Positions 26,051 through 35,239 are shown, numbered from the stretch's first letter. The stretch: DNA of 64,000 nt from Rathayibacter sp. VKM Ac-2754 (GCF_009807095.1 NZ_WUCC01000004.1:248001-312000), one strand, 5' to 3'. The notes: generated by a model not told the origin, from the letters alone. Numbers and translations: made by a program.

Positions 26051-28182
26051 AGGGCGTCGAGGAGGAGGGTCTTCCCTCTCGCCGCGGGGTTGCGGTCGGC
26101 GGTGCCCCGGAGTGAGACGGTGTGCACTCCGGCGGGCAGCACGCCGCTGCTCCACACCGTCTGGGCGTACCGGGTGCTGCTGCTGTACCGGTCGATCCGG
26201 GCGACCCGGACGCCGTCGAGGTACACCTCGTTGATGCCGCCGGACGGCGAGAGCCGGCTGATCCACTCCACCGAGGTGCCGGTGAACGTCAGCGTCGCGG
26301 AGGCGGTGGCGTTCGAGCTGTAGGTCGAACCGCCTCCGTCGTCGGACTTGGCCGCCACGGAGGTCCAGGTGCCGGAGAGCGTGACGGCGGGGGAGCCGTC
26401 CTGGTACCGACCGGCTCCGACAGCGGCGGGCGTCGGCGAGGTGCTGGGCCGCGGGGTCGCGGTGGGGGTCGGGGTCCTGGTGGGAGTCGGGGTCGCGGTG
26501 GGAGTCGGGGTCCGGGTCGGCGTCGGCGTCGCGGTGGGTCGCGGGGTCGCGGTCGGGGTCGTCACCGGACCCGAGTTGTCGATGGTGATGCTGTAGGTCC
26601 GGCTGACTCCGGTGTTGCGGGCGGGGTCCTTCGCCTTCGCGGTCACCTGGTAGGCGCCGTCGGCGTACGCCGACGAGTCGAAGGCGTACGTGTAGGTGTC
26701 GTCCGGCCCAGGGACGCCGCGTCCCAGCACCGAGGATCCCAGGTAGAAGTTCATGCTGTAGATGCCCGAGGCGTCCGCGGCCGTCGCGACGAAGGTGATG
26801 GTTCCCGAGACCCTCGCGTTCGCGGTCGGGGTGAGCAGGACGACCTTCGGCTTGACGGTGTCCGGCACGGTGGGCGTCGGGGTGACGGTCGGGGTGGCGG
26901 AGGCCGTCGGGGTGCGTGTCGGAGTGGCGGTGGGAGTCGCGGTCGGCGTGCGCGTGGGCGTCGGTGTCGCGGTGGGCGTCGGCGTCGGTGTCCCGGGCGA
27001 GCTCAGCGCCGCGATCGCGCTCCCCGCGAGCAGGAACGCGCCGACGCAGAACGGCGGCGAATCGGCGATCAGCGTGCCGGCCGACGACGCCGTCGGCGCC
27101 GTCCGGGGAGCCGCGGCGGTGTAGCTCTTGGCGGGCTGGAAGCCGACCGCCTGGCATCCGGTCACGAAACCGCTCGGCTGGAGCGACACGGAGGCGAGCC
27201 CGTCCCACGCTCGGCTGACCGAGGGCAGGTAGGTCGCGCGGTCGAGAGTGCCCGACGAGATCCCGGAGGCGAGTGCGTACGCGATCAGGGCGGTGGCGCT
27301 CGTCTCGGGCGCGGGGAAGAGGCTGCTGTTCAGGAGGCTCGAGCGCCAGAATCCGTCGGAGCCCTGCAGCTCGACCAGTCGGGCGGCCATCGTCCGCAGC
27401 ATGTCCCGGTAAGGGACGGCGCGCGCGTCTCCGGCCGGCAGCGCGGTGACGACATCGGCCATCGCCGCGATCGCCCAGCCGTTGCCGCGCCCCCAGAAGA
27501 TCTTGTTCCCGCCGGCGTCCGTCGTCCCGACGTAGCGGCAGTCGCGGTACCACAGCCCCTCGGCGGCGTCGAAGAGACCGGACTGGGGCTTCGCCGCTCC
27601 CGCGCACCGGTCGCTCAGGGCACCCTCGTCGCGGGACCACTCGTACAGGGCGTCCATCTTTGCGAGGTAGGCGGTGTCGCCGGTGCGCTCCGACCACGAG
27701 GCCCAGTTGGGAAGCCCCATGAAGAGCGCGTCCGACCAGTCGTACTGGTCGAGCGGGAGGGTCGCCAGTCCCTGCGCCATCCGGGCGTCCATCGATGTCA
27801 GGGAGGCTCGCGGGTCGGACTCGTTCAGCGAGTGGTAGACCTGCCCGGCCTTGAGGTCGTCGGGGTCGAGGCCTGACGTCGAGACCTTCCACGAGGTCAG
27901 GCCTCCCCATGTCATCCCGTCGGCGAGGTAGGCGGGGTCGCCCGATTCGGCGAAGAGCGCGTTCTCGCCCTGGGCGAAGGTCGCCCAGGACCAGCCGTTG
28001 AGCGACGGCTGCGGTGCGAGCGGGATCATCGGCCGGTAGTAGTCGGCCGCCAGGGACGTCTTCGACAGGATCGCCGAGGACGACGGCAGCGCCGAGGGTG
28101 CCGCGGAGTCGGTCGCGGAGACGGTGCCCGCCGTCAGGAGGGGGACGAGGACGAGGGCGAGAGCCGCTCGGACAGCTGACAT
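26035..28182 (-). CDS. secreted GH105 unsaturated rhamnogalacturonyl hydrolase with Ig-like and carbohydrate-binding modules
   Basis: 715 residues from ATG at 28182 (GGAG 6 bases upstream; an upstream in-frame ATG lacks a site). Signal peptide to about 25. Residues 40-385 are a GH105 (alpha/alpha)6 barrel: ENALFAESGDPAYLADGMTW, the catalytic-Asp segment DWSDALFMGLPNWA, then NKIFWGRGNGWAIAAMADVV and QGSDGFWRSSLLN. Two Thr-Pro linkers, (TPTPTxTPTR)n, bracket an Ig-like domain (VVLLTPTANARVSGTITFVA, FVATAADASGIYSMNF). The last 140 residues are a beta-sandwich (GAGRYQDGSPAVTLSGTW, STRYAQTVWSSGVLPAGVH). The enzyme removes the unsaturated uronic acid left by pectin lyases such as the PL11 at 49590; secretion is unusual, since many relatives are cytoplasmic. 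Confidence 0.88.
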   Translation of the reverse strand: MSAVRAALALVLVPLLTAGTVSATDSAAPSALPSSSAILSKTSLAADYYRPMIPLAPQPSLNGWSWATFAQGENALFAESGDPAYLADGMTWGGLTSWKVSTSGLDPDDLKAGQVYHSLNESDPRASLTSMDARMAQGLATLPLDQYDWSDALFMGLPNWASWSERTGDTAYLAKMDALYEWSRDEGALSDRCAGAAKPQSGLFDAAEGLWYRDCRYVGTTDAGGNKIFWGRGNGWAIAAMADVVTALPAGDARAVPYRDMLRTMAARLVELQGSDGFWRSSLLNSSLFPAPETSATALIAYALASGISSGTLDRATYLPSVSRAWDGLASVSLQPSGFVTGCQAVGFQPAKSYTAAAPRTAPTASSAGTLIADSPPFCVGAFLLAGSAIAALSSPGTPTPTPTATPTPTRTPTATPTATPTRTPTASATPTVTPTPTVPDTVKPKVVLLTPTANARVSGTITFVATAADASGIYSMNFYLGSSVLGRGVPGPDDTYTYAFDSSAYADGAYQVTAKAKDPARNTGVSRTYSITIDNSGPVTTPTATPRPTATPTPTRTPTPTATPTPTRTPTPTATPRPSTSPTPAAVGAGRYQDGSPAVTLSGTWTSVAAKSDDGGGSTYSSNATASATLTFTGTSVEWISRLSPSGGINEVYLDGVRVARIDRYSSSTRYAQTVWSSGVLPAGVHTVSLRGTADRNPAARGKTLLLDALVVRG

Positions 28183-28390
28183 GGTCGCTCCAGACGTCGC
28201 GCGCACAGAAGGGGAGGATCGGTGAAGGATTCGCCCGGACACAGGAGCTGCATGTGTGTGGATCCCCGGTTCAGCGCGCGATGGTCAGCGGCAGCGAGGC
28301 CGACACTAGACCTCGGCCGCTCGCGCCCGCGTCCCAGTTCCGGTGATATTCGCGAACTCGTCCGGCGCCGTCCGTGCGGTGCGCCGAGGC

Positions 28391-28490
28391 TCAGTAGTGG
28401 TAGCGCGCCTGGAGGATCGTGACCCGCTCGGCGTCGGCGACGGAGACCAGCCGGCGCCGAGTCACGGCTCCAGGAGGTCCCGCTCGACAT
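28391..28490 (-). pseudogene. frameshifted C-terminal remnant of a YoeB-type toxin
   Basis: On the minus strand one frame ends RRLVSVADAERVTILQARYH Y-stop (28391-28455), matching the YoeB end HRLVYxVxDxxxxIxACRYHY. Just upstream another frame gives SGTSWSRDS (about 28456-28485), matching the YoeB LSGxWSRRI block, so a frameshift separates them. No N-terminal half and no YefM-type antitoxin are present. The remainder of this 330-base spacer (28183-28512) holds the GH105 promoter region and nothing else I recognise. Confidence 0.6.
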
Positions 28491-28512
28491 CAGGATCGCG
28501 GAGCCGCGCCCG

Positions 28513-29556
28513 TCAGCGGGCGTCCGCGCCCTCGCGCAGGCCCTCCTCGCGGGCCTGGGCGACCAGCTGCGCGATGCGGCGGCGCGAGCGCGAGCGGCCG
28601 GCGAGCAGGGCGGCCAGGATCAGCGCGACTCCGAGCAGCACGAGCAGCTGGGGGAGCGGCACCGCGAGCACGGTGGCGGAGGCGGTCACCGGCGCGATCG
28701 ACGCGGGGTCGACTCCGTCGGGCGTCACCACGGTCGGCGAGACGGTCACGTCGGTGCCGATCGCGAACAGCGGCCAGACGCCGTCGAGGGCGACCGAGAT
28801 CGTGCGGCGGTCGCCGGGCAGCAGCTCCTGGGCCGCGGCGTCCTCGGCCACCAGGGGAGTGTCGGCGCCCTGCGCGGTGACCGCCCCGTCGAGCAGCAGG
28901 CGCACGTTGCCGGTGTTGACGATCTCGGCGTCGACCGAGAGCGATCCCGGCGCGAAGGGGTTCCACGAGAGGCGGTAGTCGGTGTCGATGCTCTCGACGG
29001 CGAGGGAGGGGGCGACGTCGCCGGTCACGCGGGTCATCACGCGGAAGCCGATGCGGCTCTCGACCCCGACCGACGAGCCGCCGGCATCGGCGCCGACCGA
29101 GACGAGGGAGGCGGCGAGACCGGCCGCGTGGTCGCCGGGCTCGGCGTTGTCGGGGACGGTCACCGTGAACGGGACGACGGCGACCGCTCCCGGCTCGACG
29201 GTCACGGTCTCGGGGGCCTGGATCCAGGTGCCGGCGTCGACCGACTCCTGGTCCGAGGGGAGCATGTTGAAGCGGCCCTTGTCGGTGAAGTAGCCGTCGG
29301 CGGCGTCGATCCGGAAGGTGACGGTCTGGTCGCTGAGGTTGGTGACGGCGGCCTCCTCCGAGGCCACGGCGCCGGGATCGAGGTCGAGCTCGATCCAGGA
29401 GCGGTTGTCGGGAGCGCCGTCGGTGGCGGGGCTCACCGCCCACGAGATCCGGTCGGCTGCGGCGGCCGGGGGAGCGGCACTGAGCGCCAGCACGCCGACG
29501 AGGAGCGCGAGCAGGGCGCTGACGGGACGGACGGGGGATCGACGCTGATCGGTCAT
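28513..29556 (-). CDS. DUF916-like surface protein with C-terminal membrane anchor
   Basis: 347 residues. Signal peptide to about 33 (SAAPPAAAADRISW). Residues 35-180 look like the WxL-protein peptidoglycan-binding/DUF916 domain: WIELDLDPGAVASEEAAVTN, TFRIDAADGYFTDKGRFNML, VTVEPGAVAVVPFTVTVPDN, AEPGDHAAGLAASL. A second beta domain follows to about 300. A transmembrane helix at about 308-327 (LPQLLVLLGVALILAALLAG) is followed by a basic cytoplasmic tail, RSRSRRRIAQLVAQAREEGL. It is downstream of the WxL-like gene at 29650, the arrangement known from Firmicutes WxL clusters. Probably helps anchor that partner at the cell surface. Confidence 0.75.
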   Translation of the reverse strand: MTDQRRSPVRPVSALLALLVGVLALSAAPPAAAADRISWAVSPATDGAPDNRSWIELDLDPGAVASEEAAVTNLSDQTVTFRIDAADGYFTDKGRFNMLPSDQESVDAGTWIQAPETVTVEPGAVAVVPFTVTVPDNAEPGDHAAGLAASLVSVGADAGGSSVGVESRIGFRVMTRVTGDVAPSLAVESIDTDYRLSWNPFAPGSLSVDAEIVNTGNVRLLLDGAVTAQGADTPLVAEDAAAQELLPGDRRTISVALDGVWPLFAIGTDVTVSPTVVTPDGVDPASIAPVTASATVLAVPLPQLLVLLGVALILAALLAGRSRSRRRIAQLVAQAREEGLREGADAR

Positions 29557-29581
29557 GGCACCCTCAGGATCTCACGGAGGA

Positions 29582-29622
29582 CGCACGATGCGGCCGGGCG
29601 GAGGGCTCGGCCGCATCGTGCG
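29582..29622 (-). terminator. perfect 15-bp hairpin between the WxL-like gene and its partner
   Basis: CGCACGATGCGGCCG (29582-29596) pairs with CGGCCGCATCGTGCG (29608-29622), 11-base loop. Lying inside what looks like a two-gene unit, it may be an attenuator that lowers expression of the second gene; no T-tract is present. Confidence 0.6.
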
Positions 29623-29649
29623 CGGAGGGGGGCGTTCCCGCCCGGGGGG

Positions 29650-30303
29650 TCACTCGAAGAGCGACAGGGTGAGCGTCGAGCTGTACTGGCCGGCGTCGAC
29701 GGTGGGCTCGGTGCGGAGGAACAGCTCGGCGTCCGCGGTCCAGGAGCCCTCCTCGGCGATCGCCGCGGAGTCGTTGGTGATCGCGAGGAGCTCCTGGTCG
29801 ACGAGGCCGACGTTGTCCGGCCCGGGGTCGACGGCGGTGTCGACGACATCGCCCTCGGCGACGAGGCCGCTGTCGCCGCCGTCGATCAGGTTCGGGGCCC
29901 AGCCGAAGTTCTCGGCGCCGATGACGCCGCCGTCGGTGGAGGTGAAGTCGCTGGCGGTGCCGAGCACGTACCAGCCGGCGCCGGCGGGGATGTCGGCGGG
30001 GTCGCGGGTGTCGGTGACCGTCACCGTGGGCAGGGTGCCGGTGAACTGGCGGATGACGCTGGTGGAGCCCTCCTCGGTCAGGGCGGTGGAGGTGCCGGCG
30101 ACCGACATCGAGAGGGAGCCGGGGGTGGTCAGCGGCGCGATGTCGACATTGACGTCGACGTCATCGTTGCCGACCTCGATCTCGGCGGCCATGGCGGTCC
30201 CGGCGACGCCGAGCAGGAGGAGTCCTCCGGCGAGGCCTGCGGCTCCGCGGACCAGAAGGGGTCGGACCGGCAGAGGTCGGTGCTGTAGGGAGCGAGTGTT
30301 CAT
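29650..30303 (-). CDS. WxL-like secreted surface protein
   Basis: 217 residues. A long basic leader and hydrophobic segment (LVRGAAGLAGGLLLLGVAGT AMAAE, cleavage about residue 40). The mature part is acidic and all-beta: LSMSVAGTSTALTEEGSTSV, RQFTGTLPTVTVTDTRDPAD, AGWYVLGTASDFTS, and the end TVDAGQYSSTLTLSLFE, which resembles the C-terminal strand of WxL domains (AGxYxxxLTxTL). The W of a first WxL-like motif is in AGWYVLG; the second is not obvious. Partner of the DUF916-like gene downstream. Probably a non-covalent wall or surface protein; function unknown. Confidence 0.65.
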   Translation of the reverse strand: MNTRSLQHRPLPVRPLLVRGAAGLAGGLLLLGVAGTAMAAEIEVGNDDVDVNVDIAPLTTPGSLSMSVAGTSTALTEEGSTSVIRQFTGTLPTVTVTDTRDPADIPAGAGWYVLGTASDFTSTDGGVIGAENFGWAPNLIDGGDSGLVAEGDVVDTAVDPGPDNVGLVDQELLAITNDSAAIAEEGSWTADAELFLRTEPTVDAGQYSSTLTLSLFE

Positions 30304-30376
30304 TGCGGGTGTTCTCCGTTCTCCGGTCGGCTGCGTCGCCGACTCGATGGTGGGGTGTTCCGGGTGCGGGCCGTCG

Positions 30377-33300
30377 TCAGCCGCAGCTGGCAGCGGAGTA
30401 GGGGGCGGTGGCGGAGGCCGTGGCCGGCTTCCCCGCGACGAACGCGGTCGCCGTCGCGGTCGCCTGGCCGGCGGGGATGCTCGCCTCACGCGTGGTGAAG
30501 GAGTGAGTCGCCGACTTGCCCGCGGCCACCTCGGCGATCGTCTTCGAGCCGTAGGTCGATCCGATGACCACCTTCACGGGGAAGGCGTTCGGGTTCGTCA
30601 CGAGCACCGAGAGGACGACCTTGCCCGAGATGCAGCGGGTGCTCGCCGAGGCGGTCACGGCGATCGCGGGAGCGGCCACCGGGACCTTCTGCGGAGCGAC
30701 GCTCTCGAGGGTCGGCACGACCTTCTGCATCAGACCCGTCGCGGGGTCGAAGGTGACCCTGTCGATCGTGGTCTCGCGGTTGGTCCCGTTGCCACCGGGG
30801 ATGGCGAAGCGGTGGTAGGCGATGTACCAGTCGTCGGTGCCGGGGACGGTGATGATCGAGTTGTGGCCGGTCGCGAGGATACCGAGCGAGGGGTCCTTCT
30901 CGAGGATCACGCCGCGGTAGGTCCACGGGCCGTCGATGCTCGTCGAGGTGGCGTAGCCGACCTTGTAGTTCTCGCTGCCGGTGTCGTCGATCGAGTAGGT
31001 CAGGTGGTAGAGGCCCTTGCGGAAGTTGACGAAGGCGCCCTCGCGGAAGTCGGTGAGGCCGCTGATCCGCTTGATCGTGCCAGCCTTGATCGAGAGCATG
31101 TCGTCGGACAGCTCGGCGTAGACCGGTGAGCCGTTGCCCCAGAAGAGGTAGCTCTTGCCGGTGGCCGGGTCGGTGAAGGCGGCGGGGTCGATGGCCTGGC
31201 CCGAGTTCACGGACTCGCCGTTGGTGATCATCGGGGCCTGCTGCGCCGTGAACGGGCCGGTCGGGCTGCTCGCCACCGCGACTCCGATGGTCTTGCGGTT
31301 CAGCGCCGCGTTGTGACCCGAGAAGTAGAAGTAGTACTTGCCGCCCTTCTCGATGATCGTCGGCGCCCACGCGTTGCCGGTCGCCCAAGGGACGTTGCCG
31401 TTCGCGCCGTCGAGGGTGAGGATCGGCGTCGCCGAGCGGGTCCAGTCGACGAGGTTCTTCGACGACCAGACGTAGAAGTCCTTGCCGCCCCAGCCCGGGG
31501 TGCCGTCGGTGGTCGCGTAGATGTAGTACGTGTCGCCGAAGACAGCGATGTTCGGGTCGGCGTAGAGGCCGGGGATGACCGGGCTCTTCATCTCGACGGA
31601 CTTCAGCGTCCAGGTGGTGCTCGCTCCGCCGCCGGCCGGAGTCAGGATCACGGTCTTCGGGGTGGTGAGGTCGCGCACGGTGCCGGAGGCGGGGCTCGCG
31701 GTGACGCCCGCGGCCGTCGAGTACGTCGGGGTGAGCTTCGTGCGGTCGGTGCCGGGCTTCACCGGGAAGGTGACGACGCGGTTCGTCTGGTCGACGATCG
31801 GAGCGGTCTTCAGCACGTCGCCGGTCAGCGTCGCCTCGGCGAGGACGGTGGTGTTGCCGGAGGAGGCCAGCACCTCGGCCGAGCTCAGTGCCCGGTTGTA
31901 GATCGCGAACTCGCGGATCTGCCCGCGGAAGCGGTTGTCGGCGTCGTAGTTCGAGCGCCCGATCGAGTTGGCGGTGGTGACTCCGCCGCCGATGTCCTTC
32001 GGGTCGGCGGTGACGGTGCTGCTGCCGACCCTGACGCCGTCGAGGTAGACCGTCGCGGTGGTGCCGGCGAGCGTGTAGGTCAGGTGCGCCCACTTCCCGC
32101 GCGGCAGGGCCGAGCCGGAGGAGACGGTCTGCTCGGTGGTCCAGTTGCCGGTGGCGAGGCTGGTGCGGTAGTTGTTCCCGGAGGTGAAGAGGTAGCCGTC
32201 ACCGGCGCCGGCGGTCGTGTTGCCGAGGCCGTAGAGGAAGTAGGCGCCGCTCTGGGCCGAGTCGATCCAGACGTCGGCCTGCACCGTGATGTCGGTGACT
32301 CCCGTGAGCAGGTCGTCGGGCAGGTCGATGTAGTCGTCGGTGCCATCGAGCTTCACCGAGCCGCTCTGCCAGGCGGCGCCCGAGACGAGCGTGCCGTTGA
32401 GCCCGTGACCGGTGACGTCCTGGACGGTCGTGCCCGATCCTCCGTCGAAGGAGTAGCGAAGGATCTCGCCCGCGGCGTTCACGGGCTTGGGGGTCGGACC
32501 GGTGGTCGTGCCGTAGGCGGCGGTGATGCGCGCCTCCTCGGCGCTCGAGAGGCGCAGGACCGAGCCGTGGCGGAACGGCTTCGAGAAGGAGTAGGTGCTC
32601 GCGCCGGTCGTGCCGACCGGCAGCGCGGTGAACCGCATGTCCGCGAGGGTGTCGGTGACGTAGGCGGAGTAGCCGAACGAGTCGCCCATCGCCACCCAGC
32701 GGCCGTCGGGCAGCTGGTAGACGGTGAGGCCCTCGAGGTGGTCGGAGAGGCCGCGGGCCGTCTCCTCTCCGCGGGCGATGACGCGGGTCCACGGGCCGGC
32801 GAGGCTCGAGGCCTTGTCGACCACGGTGCGCCAGTCGGAGGTGGAGAAGCGGTAGTAGACGCCGTTCTCCTCCGCGATGGTCGTGTCGATGATGTTCGGG
32901 CCGTCGGCGTTGTTGGTCGGCGAGTTCTCGTCGAGCCACACCGTCGGGGTCGAGAAGGTCGTGAAGTCGCGGGTGGTGCTGACGTAGACGCGCAGCGCCC
33001 AGCCGTCGGTGCCGACCTGCGTCTTGTCACGACCCGACCAGTAGACGTAGTACTGGCCGGTCGCCTCGTCCCACATCGCCTCGGGAGCCCAGACGTTGCC
33101 CGCGTTCGGGGAGCCGGCGAAGACGAGGCTCTGGTCGCTCCAGGTCACGAGGTCGGTCGAGCGCCAGACGACCAGCTTCTGGCTGGCGTTCACCTGGTCC
33201 CACGAGCCTCCGCCCGCGGTGCCCTCGGCGTGCAGGTCGGTGCCGAGGATCCAGTACTCGTCTCCGGTGGGGGAGCGCACGAGGTGCGGGTCGCGGACGC

Positions 33301-34693
33301 CGAGGGTGCCGGCGAGGTTGGCGAGCACGGCCTTGTCGCCGTTGAGCTTCGACCAGTGCAGGCCGTCGGTGCTCGAGCCGAAGTAGACCTTCTCGTAGTC
33401 GGTCGCGGCGAAGTGGGTCCAGAGGTATCCGGCGTCGTAGTCGGTGTCGAGGCCGGCGGGAGCGGCGGTGACGGTGACGGGGATCCGCCGGGTGGCGATG
33501 GTGCCGGCGACGGTCGCGGTGAGCGTGACGGGAGTGCTCGCGGCCTGGCGCGTCACGACTCCGGTCGCCGAGACCACGGCGGTGTTCGAGGAGGACCAGG
33601 AGACGTCGTAGGCGCCGGCCTTCGCGGGCAGCGTGACGTTGCCGCGGACGTCTCCCGCGTTGACGATGGTGAGCGCGTCGAGGGCCTTCTGCGCGTCGGC
33701 GTTCACGTCCTGCGCGGGGACGGTCGCGGTGAAGGTCCGGGTCTGCGTCGCGGAGCCGCGCGTCGTGGTCGCGGTGAGCGTGACGGTGGAGACTCCGCTG
33801 GCGGGGCGGGTGACGACTCCGCTGGTCGAGATCACGGCCGGATCGCTCGAGGACCAGGCGATGGCGGAGCCGTTCGCACCCGTGGTCGGCAGCGTGAGGT
33901 TCGCGGTGACCGAGCTGAGGTCGCCGAGGTCGAGGGCGGCGGAGTCGCGGGCGACCCTCGTGGCGTCGGTGGCCTGCAGGCCTGCGACGTCGGAGGCGGT
34001 GAGTGCGCTGCTGTAGATGCGGAAGTCGCGGACCGAGCCCGAGAGGGTCTTGTCGGCGGTGTAGACCGAGCGCCCGATGGCGTTCGCGGTCGTCTTCCCG
34101 CCGCCGATCGCGCCGGGGGTGGTGGTGACTCCGGTCTGCTGCGCGACCTGGGTGCCGTCGAGGTAGAGGCGCGCGGTGTCGGAGGCGTCGTCGAGCGTGT
34201 AGGTGAGCGTCTTCCAGACGCCGCGCGCGAGGTTCGCGCCTGAGTTCACGGTCTGCTCGGTGCTCCAGTTGCCGGTCGCGATCGAGGCCTTGTAGCTGTT
34301 GCCCGTCGTGTACAGGTAGCCGTTGCCGGCGCCCGAGGTCGTGTTGCCGAGGCCCCAGATGAAGTACGGCGTGCCCTGCGTGGGACTCACCAGGACCTCG
34401 GCGCTGACCGTGATCGAGGTGAGCCCGGCGAGCACGTCGTCGGGGAGCTTCACGAAGTCGTCCACGCCGTCGAGCCTCACGCCCGAGGTGCCGGAGGCGA
34501 CGGCGCCGCCCGAGAGGGTGCCGTTGCGGCCCCTGCCCGAGCTGTCGACGGCGACGGTGCCGCTCGTCTCGTCGAGGGCGTAGCGGAGGATCAGATCGTC
34601 GGACGGCGCCGCGGCGGCGGTCTGCGCCGTGAGGAGGGGGACGGCGAGCGCGAGTGTCGTCGCGAGGACGAGCGGTCGCAGGAAGGGCTTCAT
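30377..34693 (-). CDS. large secreted protein with two LamG and two GH43 modules
   Basis: 1438 residues, AGGAG 8 bases before the ATG. Signal peptide 1-30; LamG domain about 31-230; two Ig-like domains about 240-400 (SSSDPAVISTSGVVTRPASG); first GH43 about 405-715, with acids in GVRDPHLVRS, DGPNIIDTTI and EGLTVYQLPDG; second LamG about 735-930; second GH43 about 1035-1340 with the classic triad in YADPNI, IDPAAF and REGAFVN; a 92-residue C-terminal domain from TRC to the last residues SCG. The second module looks like an alpha-L-arabinofuranosidase, so the protein acts on arabinan or arabinoxylan outside the cell. Two operator-like sites lie upstream (34754-34784). Confidence 0.9.
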   Translation of the reverse strand: MKPFLRPLVLATTLALAVPLLTAQTAAAAPSDDLILRYALDETSGTVAVDSSGRGRNGTLSGGAVASGTSGVRLDGVDDFVKLPDDVLAGLTSITVSAEVLVSPTQGTPYFIWGLGNTTSGAGNGYLYTTGNSYKASIATGNWSTEQTVNSGANLARGVWKTLTYTLDDASDTARLYLDGTQVAQQTGVTTTPGAIGGGKTTANAIGRSVYTADKTLSGSVRDFRIYSSALTASDVAGLQATDATRVARDSAALDLGDLSSVTANLTLPTTGANGSAIAWSSSDPAVISTSGVVTRPASGVSTVTLTATTTRGSATQTRTFTATVPAQDVNADAQKALDALTIVNAGDVRGNVTLPAKAGAYDVSWSSSNTAVVSATGVVTRQAASTPVTLTATVAGTIATRRIPVTVTAAPAGLDTDYDAGYLWTHFAATDYEKVYFGSSTDGLHWSKLNGDKAVLANLAGTLGVRDPHLVRSPTGDEYWILGTDLHAEGTAGGGSWDQVNASQKLVVWRSTDLVTWSDQSLVFAGSPNAGNVWAPEAMWDEATGQYYVYWSGRDKTQVGTDGWALRVYVSTTRDFTTFSTPTVWLDENSPTNNADGPNIIDTTIAEENGVYYRFSTSDWRTVVDKASSLAGPWTRVIARGEETARGLSDHLEGLTVYQLPDGRWVAMGDSFGYSAYVTDTLADMRFTALPVGTTGASTYSFSKPFRHGSVLRLSSAEEARITAAYGTTTGPTPKPVNAAGEILRYSFDGGSGTTVQDVTGHGLNGTLVSGAAWQSGSVKLDGTDDYIDLPDDLLTGVTDITVQADVWIDSAQSGAYFLYGLGNTTAGAGDGYLFTSGNNYRTSLATGNWTTEQTVSSGSALPRGKWAHLTYTLAGTTATVYLDGVRVGSSTVTADPKDIGGGVTTANSIGRSNYDADNRFRGQIREFAIYNRALSSAEVLASSGNTTVLAEATLTGDVLKTAPIVDQTNRVVTFPVKPGTDRTKLTPTYSTAAGVTASPASGTVRDLTTPKTVILTPAGGGASTTWTLKSVEMKSPVIPGLYADPNIAVFGDTYYIYATTDGTPGWGGKDFYVWSSKNLVDWTRSATPILTLDGANGNVPWATGNAWAPTIIEKGGKYYFYFSGHNAALNRKTIGVAVASSPTGPFTAQQAPMITNGESVNSGQAIDPAAFTDPATGKSYLFWGNGSPVYAELSDDMLSIKAGTIKRISGLTDFREGAFVNFRKGLYHLTYSIDDTGSENYKVGYATSTSIDGPWTYRGVILEKDPSLGILATGHNSIITVPGTDDWYIAYHRFAIPGGNGTNRETTIDRVTFDPATGLMQKVVPTLESVAPQKVPVAAPAIAVTASASTRCISGKVVLSVLVTNPNAFPVKVVIGSTYGSKTIAEVAAGKSATHSFTTREASIPAGQATATATAFVAGKPATASATAPYSAASCG

Positions 34694-34753
34694 CGCACTT
34701 GCTCCTAGTTCGGCACCATTGCTGAAGTGAGGGGGTCCGACACGAGTCGGCGA

Positions 34754-34784
34754 TGTTCACGGTAACACGATGTTGACGTCAACG
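34754..34784 (-). promoter_or_regulatory. double LacI-type operator at the promoter of the double-GH43 gene
   Basis: TGTTCACGGTAACA (34754-34767, complement TGTTACCGTGAACA) and TGTTGACGTCAACG (34771-34784) are 17 bases apart. On the minus strand TTGACG forms a -35 box with a 17-base spacer to TGAACA, so the sites cover the whole core promoter. The first is identical in sequence to the sites at 40267 and 59306. Confidence 0.8.
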
Positions 34785-34834
34785 CGATGGGTGATCTGGG
34801 CGCTTCCTCAGGCCGCGGGCAGGCTGCGCACGCC

Positions 34835-35239
34835 TCAGGAGGCGAGCTGCTGGACGCGCTGCTTCGAGAGTCCGAGGACGACACCGGCTTCGGCCTGGCT
34901 CATGTGCGTCTGGCTGAGGAGGCCCCGAACCGCCTCTCGACGCAGCAGCGCCGCGCGGGACTCCGCTTCCTCTGCCTGCGCGCGGAGCGACTCGGCCTCG
35001 CGCCAGGCGGCGGCTACCTCGGCGGGCAGCTCGTAGGCGAGGTGGATGGTCAGGTCGTCCTCGTCGACATCGAGGAGTGCGGAGACGACTCCCGTCGCCA
35101 TCGCGGGAACCTCGCGGAGGGATCGCGCCTGGGTCACCGCGTCGAGCGCCTCGACGCGGATCATCCACCAGCGCCCTTCCCGGGTCACCACTGCCTCGAA
35201 GGTCCGCTCTGTCGTGCTGAGTCGCTCCGTGCTCGTCAC
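34835..35239 (-). CDS. HicB/antitoxin-like helix-turn-helix protein
   Basis: 134 residues from GTG at 35239, chosen because AAGGAGGAGG lies 6 bases upstream. N-terminal strands TFEAVVTREGRWWMIRVEAL and helix AVTQARSLREVPAMATGVVS resemble the partial RNase-H fold of HicB-type antitoxins; a coiled-coil-like linker AEVAAAWREAESLRAQAEEA follows; the C-terminus MSQAEAGVVLGLSKQRVQQL is a helix-turn-helix. No HicA toxin adjoins it. A long perfect-looking inverted repeat just upstream (35266-35303) is a likely self-operator. Function unknown. Confidence 0.65.
   Translation of the reverse strand: MTSTERLSTTERTFEAVVTREGRWWMIRVEALDAVTQARSLREVPAMATGVVSALLDVDEDDLTIHLAYELPAEVAAAWREAESLRAQAEEAESRAALLRREAVRGLLSQTHMSQAEAGVVLGLSKQRVQQLAS

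Noticed and set aside
26348-27124. Plus-strand Gly-Val repeat frames (VGVGVAVGVGV type)
   Set aside because: They are the complement of the Thr-Pro linker codons in the GH105 gene, not a repeat protein.
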